Of a stretch of 64,000 bases of DNA, positions 24,035 to 35,780 are shown in pieces. Source of the DNA: Symsagittifera roscoffensis (taxonomy: Eukaryota; Xenacoelomorpha; Acoela; Convolutidae); assembly GCF_963678635.1 (NCBI RefSeq), contig NC_087066.1, positions 43,299,682 to 43,363,681 of the forward strand, read 5' to 3'. The notes below the pieces were generated by a model. That model did no database searches. It saw nothing but the letters and a program-made list of their open reading frames with translations, and was not told the origin of the DNA. The stretch's first letter is position 1. The number at the start of each line of letters is the position of its first letter. Both the position numbers and the translations under genes were made by a program.

Positions 24035-24673
24035 ATGTTCTCGCGGGTTCGCAGCTGGTAACTTCACGCTGAAATTTTGGTCCTGTTTTTTTTTAAATTT
24101 TGTTTTGTTCCAACCGTAGGGGCGGCTATAATGAAAGAATTCGACATCGACCATGTGTTTCAGCGGTTTATTACGGGAAATAAAACAGGAAATTGACGAT
24201 GTCATATTTGGAACTAATTTTTTGACAGTTTTTATTTACCTTTTCGACTAACCTCCTTAAAGATTTCGCTGTGACATTTCGGGTAATAAAAACCTATTTT
24301 TGACTGCAACTTTCTAAATAATCAAGGCACATTTTCTTGAAAAATCCAATTCTAACAAGCATTTCAATAAATCCCTAAATTTTCCTTAATAAATAAAACA
24401 AATGCATAAAAGTCGAAATAACAACGAACAAAACCCTTAAGACTCGAGGAATATGGTTATGACATTTATAAACAAGCACGATTTATTTACATTTCACAAC
24501 AACTTGAAGCTTTGAAAGATGAATTTCCGTGTTATAATTGGGCCGACTTTTTCCTAAACTTCAACAAATTGTTACCAGAACCTATCTATCATTTAAACAA
24601 AATACAAATTGCAGATTGTTTGTGTAGATCACCATTAGATCAAACTGTCTATTTTTTTGGGTGTTTATTATTG

Positions 24674-25178
24674 TTCCGACTTTCGTAACGAAAGTAACAG
24701 AATATTTGTGATCGGGGTGGGTTTTTTTTTTCTTCAGACAAAGTTCGACTTTTTAACTAGCCATTTTTGACGGAGTTTTTAAAATATTATTCTGAAGCTC
24801 AAATTCAAAAATATATTTCACATGCGATCATTTCTCGCAAAGTTATAGGGGTTTAAGGGTTGCCATTTTGGGACAATTAACGCGCGATATATTTCGCGCT
24901 ATTAACGCGTAAGCGAGATTTAATCCGTCTTAGAAATTGTTCCAAATTGTTGGAGGAATTTTATTTGCCTTAATTGAATTGTTAACAAGAGCGAAATCTA
25001 TCCTTTTGTACTTTATATGGCGTGTGGGGAGATGATTTTCACAAAAAATCTCAAAATTTAAAAAAAAATTGTTTTAATTTTATTTCATTACATTCAAATT
25101 TTTCATTTTATCACTACTTCATAGACCTTAAAAAGCAGTTGGAATATTCGAGGCTTTGCCCTGATACGAGCAGTCTTG
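24674..25178 (+). mobile_element. Repeat family B (hairpin element), full-length copy
   Basis: Begins TTCCGACTTTCGTAACGAAAG (a terminal hairpin) and ends TTTGCCCTGATACGAGCAGTCTTG. In the middle is TTAACGCGCGATATATTTCGCGCTATTAACGCG, itself strongly palindromic. ATATGGCGTGTGGGG is another family signature. No ORF. The next bases restart TTCCGACTTTCG, so a second partial unit follows head-to-tail. Confidence 0.8.
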
Positions 25179-25301
25179 TTCCGACTTTCGAACGAAAGTA
25201 ACGGAATATTTATGCGGGGGGTGTTTTGCGCCAAAGATGCTAATAGTAATCAAAGACAGGCGGCAGAAAGGAGCTTCAAATTTCACAAAAACAAATTGTA
25301 G

Positions 25302-25839
25302 CAAGACTGCTTGTATCAGGGTGAAGCCCTGAATGTTCCGACTGCCTTTTAAGGTTTATGGAGCAGTAATAACATTAAAAAATTCAATGAAATTAAAAAA
25401 TTCAATGAAATAAAACAAAAATGAAAAAAAAAGTTCCAAAATTTGAAACTTTTTTAATGAAAATCATCCCCCCACACGCCATATAAAGTACAAGAGGATA
25501 GATTTCGCTCCTTGTAACAAACCAATTATGGCAAATAAGCTTCTTTAACCAATTTGGAACGATTTCTAAGACGGATTAACTCTCCGCTTACGTGTTAATA
25601 GCGCGAAATATATCGCGCGTTAATTGTCCCAAATTGGCCAAAATGGCAATCTCTAAACCCCCGTAACTTTATGAAAAATGATGACAGGTGAAATATCTTT
25701 TCAAATTTGAGCTCAGGACAACAATACTTTTCGAAAGTTATAAAAAAAATCTGTCAAAAATGGCTAGTTAAAAAGTCTGAAGAAAAAAAAACCCACCCCG
25801 AGCACAAATATTCCGTTACTTTCGTATCGAAAGTCGGAA
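25302..25839 (-). mobile_element. Repeat family B, inverted partner copy
   Basis: Reverse-strand copy starting CAAGACTGCTTGTATCAGGG and ending GAAAGTCGGAA. All family signatures appear in reverse order, including ACACGCCATATAAAGTAC and GCGCGAAATATATCGCGCGTTAA. With 24674-25178 it forms an inverted repeat with arms of about 500 bp and a spacer of about 120 bp. Confidence 0.8.
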
Positions 25840-26808
25840 CAAAAATGGACAGTTTTTGGTGCCTCAAGAAGCTTCCTAAAATTAAATTACTTCTTGATCT
25901 AAGTATCCTGTTTTCACTGACTGGTCCTAGTAAAATATGAGACCGATATGGGGATCAAAGGAGCATTGAAAAAATTCCCCTTTGAAATATGTATGGAAAC
26001 AATGGCGCTAAATTGCCTGCAGTGGTGAATTTTAGCTACATTCAGACCATAAATTTAGTAGCAGATACAAAAGAATGTCGCATACAGCAGTTTCTAACAG
26101 ACAAAGAAAGTCTTATTGATCGAACTACTTATTTTCTATCAAGCTATAAACTCTAAGTTCAAATATCGATATGGTATCACAGTTTCGATTCTCTTATGAA
26201 ACCGTACATATTTTCTTTGACTCATTTTTCGTTTCAGGTAGTCAACTCGGATCCGCCTTACAAGCCCTCGTTTGGAAATGGATAGCTTTTGATGGTTCTT
26301 AATTGATTTTACTTTATTTGCCTAACAGAACTGTGAAATTCGACTCCGCGAAAACATCGTTCTCAGATTACTTTGGATTAAATTACGACAACATAATTAC
26401 ATCTGCAGCTGAACTAACTTTTTACGAATATTCATTTGAAAAGTATTTTCCGTTTGAAAAAAAAACGGGCTATCACTAGAAACTTACTGATATTAACCAC
26501 GCCTCTGCCTTTTGCGCATAATTAAATTATTATTGTTCTGTTCTGACGTATTTTTATTCTATGTTACTTTTAGAAGCCTGGTCAGACGAATTAGGCTATA
26601 AAATTATATATTCGCTATAATAACCACGTAGTCATTCTTTTGCAGTCTCAATAACATTGTCTAAGGACAGTCTGAAAACAATTACCATTACTTCGAAAAG
26701 CAAAAAATCAACGGCAGCGTTTGTTCATTTCTAGACCAACATATTTTCGAGAAAAAAAACGACATTCAACATAATTTTTTTTGAATAAAATTAATTCTTT
26801 TATTCAAA

Positions 26809-29800
26809 ATGAAAGCTGTGTTTCCGTCTGACTGTTTGAGTTGGATTAAATTGCCGGTGTTAATGTTATTACTGCTGGTCGTCTTTCTGAGTCAGCCAGC
26901 TCCAGTGGTTTCCAGTGGCAATGTGACTGACGCCACTGAGTGTACTACTAGCAGTGGGGGTTGTAACAAAGACAAGGACGGAATTCTGCTCCCTGTCTGG
27001 CGTCCTTTCGGGCCCTCCACTGGTCAGAAGGTACTGAGGGGGGCTGTGTATCTGCTAGCACTGTGTTACATGTTCCTAGGAGTAGCGATAGTGGCGGATA
27101 AGTTCATGGCTGCAATTGAAGTTATAACCTCAAAAGTAAGTGAACTAGTTTGAACAACAGCTTTGAACATGCAGAACAATATAGACCTTTTAAATAATAT
27201 TAAATAGCAAACCGTCAAAAATAATGTATGATCATGGGCGGATCTTGGATTCTCTCGAGGGGGGGGGGGGGGGTTCGGATTTTCAAAAAATTTCGAAAAT
27301 TTTGACCTCCTTTTTTTTTGAGGTCGAGCAAATTGATTTTCCGAGCTCTCCTAAAGCACAAAAAAACGCTGTCATGGCCAAATTTTGTGCGCCGCAGGCA
27401 AATTTTAGAAAAAAAAAACAGGTCAACTTTTTGGGCACTTTTTGGAAAATTTTGACAAAAAAATCGCATTTTTTTGGCGCGCGCTCCCCCTCAAACTTAG
27501 TATATATTGGCGCCAAAGGCGCCTTTGCAAAATTTTAGGGTCGGTGGACCAAATTTCTTAAAAAGTACCAAAGGGGGACCCTTTGGGTCGGCAGAGGGTC
27601 GAATCTCTGAGGGGGGGGGGGGCGTCCCCCCTTTCCTAAATCCGCCCCTGTGTACGATGGTCGCAACATACCTTATTTGGGTCGCGCAAAGTCGCAACAT
27701 ATCTTCTTTGGGTCGCGCAAAGTCGCATAAAATTTCTTCGGTCGCGCAAAGTCGCAATGGTTGCAACATACCCAATTTGGGTCGCAATGGTCGCAACATA
27801 CCCATTTTGAGTCGCAATGGTCGCAACATACCCATTTTGAGTCGCAATGGTCGCAACATACCCGATTTGGGTCGCAATGGTCGCAACATACCCATTTTGA
27901 ATCGCAATGGTCGCAACATAAGTCCCCGAACCTCAACCCTGATAACATTACACCCATCTGAACTACGAAAACGTTTGTCTTTGGTAATATTTATCTCATA
28001 TTTCTCAATATTTGGCTTATATTGAAGATAATTTAAGTTTTTCTTTTTTGTATAAATTCTCATATGCATGTTAAACGCTAGCTAAAGTTTCTAATTTTTT
28101 GGCTTTTGGCTGATCAGTTCTAAGACAATGGGGGCCTATTTGGTGCCAATATGCTGTAGTAAAGTGATGTGGTTACTATGGATCGGTGGTGAAGTGGTTA
28201 CCTCTCCGCCTCTCGAACGAAAGGTCGGATGTTAGAGGCCCATCATGCGATTCGACGTAATGAGCTGTACAGCTCGTACGTTGGTCCTATCCCTCGTGGA
28301 TAAATGATCTTAAACTTCAGAGATCGAGCGGAGCTTTTGGTCCAAACCCCCATATTAAGAAATACATTTTTGCTTTTAACGAAAGCTTTGCTTGTAAAAT
28401 CTTATCACGTCTCAGAAAATGACGTCAGCAGTGGTAGGTAATTGGAGGATGTCCTTTCCCCTTAACTCATAGACGCCCCCCTTCATTTAGGATAAAAATG
28501 CGCGATATATTTCGTGCTATTAGCGCGTATGCGGAGGTTTAACCTGTCGTAGAAGTCGTTCCAAATTAAACTTGAGGCAAGCTATTTAGTCTATTTATTT
28601 ATTTTTTTTTCAGTGCGTGTCGGGGGATGATTTTCAAAAAAAAAGGTTTAAAAAAAGTTTGAAGAAGTTTTGTCATTATTTGCAAACTTTATCAATTTTT
28701 AAAAGCGAATGCTACTCCGTCAACCTTGAAAGGCATTGGGAATATTCAGGGCTTTGACCTGATGCGAGCAGTTCTGTTTTATTTTGTTCACTCTGATTTT
28801 TTTGATCAAAATAAAAATTTGCAAAGAGTTTTTTTTATATAGTTATTGACTACCTGAATTCAAATTTTAAAGAATGTTTTATATGCCATCATTTTTGATA
28901 AAGTTCTGGGGGTTTGAAAAATGCCAATTCTGGACTTTTTTGGACTTATTTATGCACGCTTTGAAGATTTTATATTCTGACTTTGTATTCTGAAAGCCTG
29001 AATTATTAATGCGTGACGAATTGAATGAGACAAGCTAACTTTTCAGATTGCTTTTCGGGGGATTGGATATTAAGTATACAGGTAATTGCATCTAAAAACC
29101 AGAAAATAGGAAATTCAGACTAACTTTGTTTGAAAAAAGAACATGAAACTCAGACTACCTTTGTTTGAAAAAAGAAGGGTGAAATTCAGACTACCTTTGT
29201 TTGAAAAAAGAAGGGTGAAATTCAGACTACCTTTGTTTGAAAAAGGGTGAAATTCAAACTACATATAATTTGAGACAAAAATTAGTGCATCGCAATTCGT
29301 GCGCACAGAATTGGTGATCAGCCGCTCTCCGATGGTGTAATAAACAGGACCGAAAACTGATTACCCCCTAAATAGTGACCAGTCCCACCCGAACTCTAAT
29401 GGATTGAACAATAAACTGATTGCCACCTAAATAGTCATAAGACCCACCCGACCTGTAATGGCTGGAACCGATCACATCCCGCCGCAAAGTTTTATTGATT
29501 TATGGGCTTTCAGTTTATAGCTACACGGGTTGTTCACCTGATTTGTCTTACATTTTTTCCTTTTTTCAATTAATTTTTTTTACATTTTCAATGTCCATGC
29601 TCCAAATTCCTCTATAACGACTCAAATTTGATCGCTAAATATATTGATAAGTGCAGTCTAAACTTCTTAGTTTAACGAAAGTTTTTTCACCGAAATCAAT
29701 TTGAAACCAGTTAAGTGCAATTATCACTTGCGATTTTCTCGACCTTAGAAAAACGTTTGGAGAACCCCCCTTGGGAAATTCCGATCTCCGATCCTGAAGT

Positions 29801-32800
29801 GGATTTAGGGGGGGGGGGGGGGGGGGGGGCTGGGGACGGACGCCCCCTTTAGGGATTCGACTCCCTGCCGAACCAGAGGGTCGCTCCCCACTTTGTACTA
29901 TTTTGAGACATGCATTTTTGGCTGACTGACCTTAAAACGTTTCTAAAGAGCTCAAGCCGAAAAAACACGATTTTTTTGTCCAAATGTTCCAAAAAGTGCC
30001 TAAAAACATCTTTTTTAAAAAAATTTGCCTGTGGCGCAGAGAAATTCTTAGATCCGCATCTGCCTGAACATCAGGATTCAGTTCTCACTGCTGCAATTTC
30101 ATTGTAAACTGCGCTGCATAATTTGACCTAAACACTTGAACAATTTTTATTGCTTCAACTCTTTAAGCTAAACTGATCCCTCTCAGGAAGAAGCTAAATT
30201 GTTCTTTATCCGGTCAGTTTAAACCAGATCTTTTTTTCTTTTATGTATTTTTTGCTTTGGCTTTTGGTTTTTTGGTTGATTTCCACAGGTAGTTCTTTAA
30301 TCAGTAAAGAAAGCCTTTCAGCCGCTGTTACATTGATTGATTAACTAGTCTCATAAAAAACGTGTTCCCTTCAAATCAAGGCCTGAAAAATGCCGCAAAA
30401 TTCACGAAGGATTATAAAAATAAGTCGCCAGCTTTCAGATGTTTAAAGCTTAGACGGAGAAAAATTATTAGATGGTTATATTTATAGGTTAGATATATCC
30501 CCCAATCAAATTATTATAACCAAAACATTATTGCTGTTAAAACAATACCTGATAATCAGAACCTTTTCTGCCAAGAGCGATATGTCATACTAATTCCGAT
30601 TCAGACTTTTCATAAATTGTGAAAAAGAAATTTCGATGAAAGAAACTTCATGTCAAGAAAAATTGGTCTGAATAGTTTATCCTTTTTCAAATTAATTTGA
30701 GTATAGTAAGCTCTTTCCACGCAAGATCACTTAGCACAAAGGCTCTGGTCTCGAACTGCTCGACCTGGTGTGAATTGTTTTCTTGTTAAAATTTTTTTGA
30801 TAAATTAAAGTTTTGAGCAGTCAATATGAAATACAATATCAAATATAATTTGAATCGTATACCAAAAGAAGACGGCGGCTTGCATCAGGGCGAAACCCTG
30901 AATGTTCCGACTGCCTTTTTAGGCCTATGAAGCAGTGTTCGCCGAAAACAATTGATGAAATATAAAACCAAAAAAAAAATCATGAAAAATTTTTTTTTCA
31001 ATTTTTTTTCTAGGTTTTTACATCATCCACACGCCATATAAAAAAAAACAAAATGATAAATTTTGCTCCAGGTAACGTATCAATTATGGCAAATAGCCTG
31101 CTTCAACCAATTTGGAACGATTTCTACGCTAGATTAAAACTCCGCTTACTCGTTAATAGCGCGAACTATATCACATATAAATTTGAGCTTAGGACAACAA
31201 AAATTTTTCTAGAGAATAAAAAGACTGCTCGTATACTGAGCAAAACCCTGAATGTTACGACTGCCCCTTAATTGAATAGTTTTTTCTATATTAGAAAATA
31301 TCGAATAGTTTTCGGGAAAAGGAAATATTGAAAAACTATATATTTTGGACAATAATAAAAATCAACAAAGCTGCTCGTATCAGGGCGAAGCCTTGAATGT
31401 TCCGACTGCCTCCTAAGGTCCATGGAGCAGTAAAATTTCGAAAAAATTAAATGTAATGCACAAAAGTGAATTTTTTTTTAATATGAGATTTTTTGTGAAA
31501 ATCATCCCCCCCCCCCACACGCCACATAAAGTACAAAGTGATAGATTTTGCTCTTAGTTATGAAACGATTATGACTAGACAGCTTCCTTCAATCATTTTG
31601 GAACAATTTTTGGGACGGATTAAATCTCCGCTTAAGCGTTATTAGCGCGAAAAATATTGCGCGTTAATTGTCTCTATTGGCCAAATGACAATCTTTAAAC
31701 CCCAATAACTTTACAAAAAATGATCACAGCATGGTCAAATTGGCACTTTTCTTTTTTTTCATTTGATTTTAGGCTGTCAATATTTTCAAGGGGGTATAAA
31801 AAAATTTTGTTTAATAGTGCGGAAGGGGGAGGGGTTGTGGATTTTCAAAAAACTTTCGAAAGTTTTATCGACCTTTTATTAAGTCGTCCAAATTGATTTT
31901 CCGAGCTCTCCCAAAGTAATAAAAAGACCCTGTTTTGGTCAAATTCTTTGAGCCGCAGGGCGCAAAAATTTTGAATAAACAGACCAAAAAGGCCTTTTTA
32001 GGCACTTTTTGGAAAAAAAATTTATCAAAAAATTGCTTTTTTTGGCGCGCGCTCCCCCTCAAAATTAGTATATATTGGCGCCAAAGGCACCTTTAGAAAA
32101 GTTTTATGGTCCGTCATCAAATATGGATGTCTCAAAATAGTACAAAGGGGGACTCTTTGGGTCGGCAAGGGGTCGAATCCCTGAGATGGGGGGCATCCGC
32201 TTCTGGCTTCCAGCATATTTTATAAATTTTTTCTGTTCATTGGAGCATCAATTTTTTTAGCTGACCTCTACCATAGCCGATGCATGTCTAATAATGAAAG
32301 CAAATTTTGAATTGTCAAATTTTGATAAAAAAAAAGATGGACCCGAACGCAATTTAACACGACACGAGCAAATTAGACCAGGGGCGGATCTAGGATTTTC
32401 ACAAGAGGAAGGGCTTTTTTCAAAAATTTTTTGAAAAAACAGACCGAAAAATTGCGTTTTTTCGGCGTGCCCTCCCCCTCAAAATTAATAATTAGTGGCG
32501 CCAAAGGCACGTTTAGAAAAATTTTAGGGTCCGTCAGCCAAAAATGGATATTTCAAATTAGTAAAAGGGGCACCCTTTGGGTCGGCAGGGGTTCGATTCC
32601 CTGAGGCGGGTGCCCCCCATACCCGCTGGTGATTTAGACAGCTAGAACAAGATTATGATTAACTAGGGGGTTTGACAACAGCTTTCCGTAAACAGAGAAG
32701 CTCATATATTTTTTTTCCGTGGAAAAATTGTCGTTTTGTCCTAACTTAACTTATTTTTTGCTCAAAATCACTCCATTTGTTTTAGGAAAAAGAAGTGATT

Positions 32801-35780
32801 TATACGAATGCGGAGACAGGCGAGAAACACGTGGTGAGTGTGCGAATATGGAACGAGACTGTGTCCAACCTGACCCTCATGGCCCTGGGGTCCTCCGCCC
32901 CCGAGATTCTCTTGTCATGCATCGAAATTGTCGGCAGCGAGTTCCAGGCGGGAGACCTCGGACCAGGAACCATTGTCGGATCCGCCGCCTTCAACCTGTT
33001 CGTTATCATCGCCATTTGCGTGATTGTAATTCCGAATGGTGAAGTGCGTCGCATTGAACATCTAAGAGTGTTCGTCTGCACCGCTACGTCTAGTGTTCTA
33101 GCTTATATTTGGTTATATTTAATAATCGCGGTTATTACTCCGGAAAAAGTGGATGTCTGGGAAGCAGTCATTACTTTTGCATTCTTCCCACTGCTTGTTG
33201 GCCTTGCTTATATTGCAGACAAACGACTCATACATAAAATCATTTTCGGTAAACGTTACTCAGCTGAAAAAATTGAAAAATTTGACGACCACGATATGGA
33301 AATGGCTGAAAAAAATGGGTCCTCTGATAAAAACGACAATAATTACATGAAAAACGACAAAGTGAACAAAAACTCAAATCATGCCTCAAACTCAAGGTTA
33401 ACTGACTCGAATATTGAACAATATAGCGCGCAAGAAGAGAACAAACGAGACTACATTAAAAAACTAGAAGAGGTGCGAAAACAAAACCCCGACTGGTCTG
33501 ACTCCAGAGTTTCACAGCAAGCCGCGCTGGACATTTTAGCCCACCAGAAGAAAAGTCGGGCTTACTACCGGGTGGCGACCACACGCAAAATGACTGGTGG
33601 TGGAAATATAGTCAAAAAGAATCTGGAAAAACGAACTTTCGAGCGGGAAAACGAGTTAAACGTGGTTATTGAAAACATCGAAAATTTTTCTCGGGTTGCT
33701 TTTGAACCGCCAAATTATACAGTTATGGAAAACGTCGGAAGTTTCGATATAAATGTCCAGAGAATCCCAGGAGAAGAGGACAAAAATTTGGATTTCTACA
33801 CTTACGTTGATTACAAAACAGTCGAGGGCTCGGCCAAAAGGGACACTGATTTTAAATATCAAGAAGGAACTTTAGTATTTGAGCCTAAACAGGATTCAAA
33901 AACTATTGCAATTGAAATAATAGACGACGAAGATTTTGAAGAAGACGAGCACTTCAAGGTCATTTTGTCTAACATTCGCAATTCGCGAGAAAAAGATGGC
34001 CCAAATCAAAAAGATTTCGGTTGCCAACTTAGCAACGAATGCCGTGAAGCTGTCGTCACTATTCTAGATGATGATCATCAAGGGGTGTTCGGGTTTGAAT
34101 CCGAAATGATACAGGTCCATGAAAACATGTCGGAAACAGAGATAAAAGTGAGCAGGCAAACCGGCGCCCGAGGCGAAATTCACGTACCCTATAAGACTAT
34201 AGAGGGTTCAGCTAAGGAGGGGGTTGATTTTGAAAAGGCAATTGGGGAGGTTGTATTTGCCGACAACGAAACAGAGGCGACTCTCAAAATCCGAATCAAA
34301 GACAAGGAAGAATATTCTAGAAACGAGACATTTGGTGTCGAACTGGGAATTCCAAAGCGTGTCAAGTCTAAAGAAGGAAGTATATACGTGTACGAAGATG
34401 ATTTCGAGACAGACGAGACGAAAATAAGTGAGAGTGAAAAGATTGCCTTAAAAGGAAGGCCGAAGCTCGGAAGTGTGAGCAAGTGCTGGGTGACGATTGT
34501 TCCGAGCAGGGAAATGAAAAGTGTGGTGGATCGGTTGATGAGGGACACTAACATGGGACAGGTGCTGAGTAGCAATAGCTGGAAGGACCAGTTTCTGGAA
34601 GCAATCACCATCTCTCCCTCCGGAGATGACGAAGATGGGGCAAATGTTGGCTCCGACGATTGCGCAGGTTATTCATATTTTTTTGTCAAGTTTTTGACAA
34701 TATATGCGACCTTGAACAACTTAACAGACAAGGAAACACATTTTTTTTAACGTCTGAAATGGGTAGCAATGGCTCGAAACATCAAAAAGAACTGTTTTAC
34801 TAATTAACTTCGTTCAGATTGGTTGGCTGAAATTGATATTACCAACAATTTAATATTAGAAATATTTTTGTCAAATTTGATTAAAGTCTGTGAGACGTGA
34901 TTTATATTTTGAATTTTTGCCCTGATCTTTTTGTCCTAATCACACGCAAACCAAATACTTTGTTTCAAACTTCCACGAACATCTTGTCATCTAACATTGA
35001 ACATGAAGTTTAAATATCTTTGATTGTTCGACTTTGTGAAATATCTTCAGTGACATGATGAATTTTTGATTTGTGACATGATGAAACAGATGACATGATG
35101 AAACAGATTTGATTAAAATTTTGCTTTTTTCAGATGATGCCGACAGTCCTCCCAAGACACCTTCGATACTCGATTACGTCATGCACTTCCTCACTGTATT
35201 CTGGAAAGTCCTGTTCGCTTTCATCCCCCCAACCGACATCGCGGGGGGTTACGCTTGCTTTGTAGTGTCCATAATAGCCATAGGGTTCATGACGGCCGTC
35301 ATCGGAGATTTGGCCAGTCACTTTGGATGCACTGTCGGACTCAAAGACGCCGTCACTGCAATTTCCCTAGTCGCCCTTGGAACCAGTCTCCCAGATACCT
35401 TCGCCTCCAAAACCGCGGCTTGTGGGGACGAAAACGCCGACGCTTCGGTCGGAAACGTCACAGGATCAAACGCCGTAAATGTCTTCTTAGGAATCGGAGT
35501 TGCCTGGTCAATTGCCGCCATTTACCACGAGATCAAAGGCACAGAGGGTGGGTTCCACGTAGACCCTGGAAGTCTGGGGTTCTCAGTGACCGTTTACTGC
35601 GTTCTGGCTGTGATATGTCTGGCAACTCTTTTCCTAAGACGCTTTATCAAGAGTATTGGGGCTGAACTTGGAGGTCCAGTTGTGGCCAAATACGTGACCG
35701 GACTGTTTTTCATTTCCCTTTGGTTGACTTATTTAGTGCTCTCTTCCCTTGTGTCTTACTGTGTAATAGAGGGATTTTGA
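26809..35780 (+). CDS. SLC8A: Na+/Ca2+ exchanger (NCX, SLC8 family)
   Basis: Plasma-membrane antiporter that exports Ca2+ in exchange for Na+. Exons: 26809-27135, 32786-34667, 35134-35780, giving 951 residues (human NCX1 has 973). Both introns are GT-AG, and the phases (0, then 1) agree. Exon 1 holds a signal-peptide-like N-terminus and the first transmembrane helix, ending EVITSK. Exon 2 starts EKEV and holds alpha-1 with GSSAPEILLS (about 143-152), further helices, the large cytoplasmic loop, and the calcium-binding Calx-beta domains CBD1 (about 410-540, with the acidic ILDDDHQGVF end) and CBD2 (about 540-690). Exon 3 starts DADSPPKTPS and holds alpha-2 with GTSLPDTFASK (about 819-829) and the terminal helices, ending CVIEGF. 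The loop is shorter than in vertebrate NCX1 around the alternatively spliced region, and no alternative exon is evident. The first intron is 5,650 bp and repeat-rich. Confidence 0.97.
27233..27650 (+). mobile_element. hAT-like MITE, family A, complete copy in NCX intron 1
   Basis: 418 bp from CATGGGCGGATC to ATCCGCCCCTG, which are imperfect terminal inverted repeats. Flanking 8-bp target duplication TGTATGAT / TGTACGAT (27225-27232, 27651-27658; one mismatch). An 8-bp duplication with CA...TG ends is the hAT pattern. No transposase ORF, so it is non-autonomous. It contains GGCGCCAAAGGCGCC, a near-palindrome shared by all copies. Confidence 0.88.
27659..27920. repeat. 30-bp minisatellite
   Basis: Five full 30-bp units (27751, 27781, 27811, 27841, 27871) plus a partial one, consensus GTCGCAATGGTCGCAACATA plus CCCATTTTGA. 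Diverged units (GTCGCGCAAAGTCGCA) precede them from 27659. It abuts the right target duplication of the family A MITE. Open frames across it on both strands are by-products of the repeat. Confidence 0.95.
28178..28325 (+). mobile_element. tRNA-derived SINE
   Basis: Box A-like TGGTGAAGTGG near 28188 and a degenerate box B (GATGTTAGAGGCCC) about 40 bases later indicate a tRNA-related head. The body shares CTCGTACGTTGGTCCTATCCCTCGTGGATAAATGATCTTA, with changes, with the copy at 55200-55240. No internal ORF. Confidence 0.65.
28490..28776 (+). mobile_element. Repeat family B, partial
   Basis: Contains GCGCGATATATTTCGTGCTATTAGCGCG, CAGTGCGTGTCGGGGGATGATTTTC and the end GGGCTTTGACCTGATGCGAGCAGTTCTG. 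The 5' part is absent. A second partial copy follows (about 28800-28990). Confidence 0.65.
29118..29256. repeat. 36-bp tandem repeat, four units
   Basis: Units start at 29118, 29153, 29189 and 29225, each beginning GACTACCTTTGTTTGAAAAA (first one GACTAACTTT). The last unit has a short deletion. It lies in NCX intron 1. Confidence 0.92.
29797..30072 (-). mobile_element. hAT-like MITE, family A, reverse copy
   Basis: Reverse-strand family order: GGATTTAGGGG, CCTGCCGAACCAGAGGGTCG, TTGTACTATTTTGAGACATGC, TTTTTGGCTGACTGACC, AAAAAGTGCC, and the end GATCCGCATCTG. Lacks the GGCGCC block. A run of 22 G (29808-29829) lies near one end. No clear target duplication. Confidence 0.7.
30863..31760 (-). mobile_element. 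Cluster of three repeat family B copies
   Basis: Three reverse-strand starts are seen: GGCTTGCATCAGGGCGAAACC (30876), GACTGCTCGTATACTGAGCA (31223) and GCTGCTCGTATCAGGGCGAAGCC (31371). The first and third continue with ACACGCCATATAAA or ACACGCCACATAAA and the GCGCGAA...GCGC block. The middle one is only about 50 bp. All lie in NCX intron 1 in the same orientation. Confidence 0.7.
31795..32210 (+). mobile_element. hAT-like MITE, family A
   Basis: Body order intact: GTTTTATCGACCTTTTATTA, CCGAGCTCTCCCAAAGTAATAAAAAG, GGCGCGCGCTCCCCCTCAAA, TATATTGGCGCCAAAGGCACC, CTTTGGGTCGGCAAGGGGTCG. Terminal repeats are eroded (end GGCATCCGCTTCTGG). Confidence 0.7.
32379..32631 (+). mobile_element. hAT-like MITE, family A, internally deleted
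   Basis: 253 bp starting CAGGGGCGGATCTAGGATTTTC. Compared with the 418-bp copy it lacks a central block. Flanks AATTAGAC (32371-32378) and ATTTAGAC (32632-32639) form an 8-bp duplication with one mismatch. It ends about 150 bp before NCX exon 2. Confidence 0.78.
35051..35110. repeat. Short tandem repeat in NCX intron 2
   Basis: GTGACATGATGAA recurs at about 35050, 35074 and 35092, with an 18-bp period in the last copies (GACATGATGAAACAGAT). It sits just before the exon 3 acceptor. Confidence 0.8.

Noticed and set aside
27659-27920. Possible CRISPR-like array
   Set aside because: Contiguous tandem units without unique spacers, in animal DNA.
27497-28069. Long ORFs on both strands with repeated peptides
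   Set aside because: The 30-bp minisatellite has a period divisible by three and no stop, so all these frames follow from the repeat and the adjacent MITE.
32800-33081. Minus- and plus-strand ORFs inside NCX exon 2
   Set aside because: Other-frame shadows of a GC-rich conserved exon.
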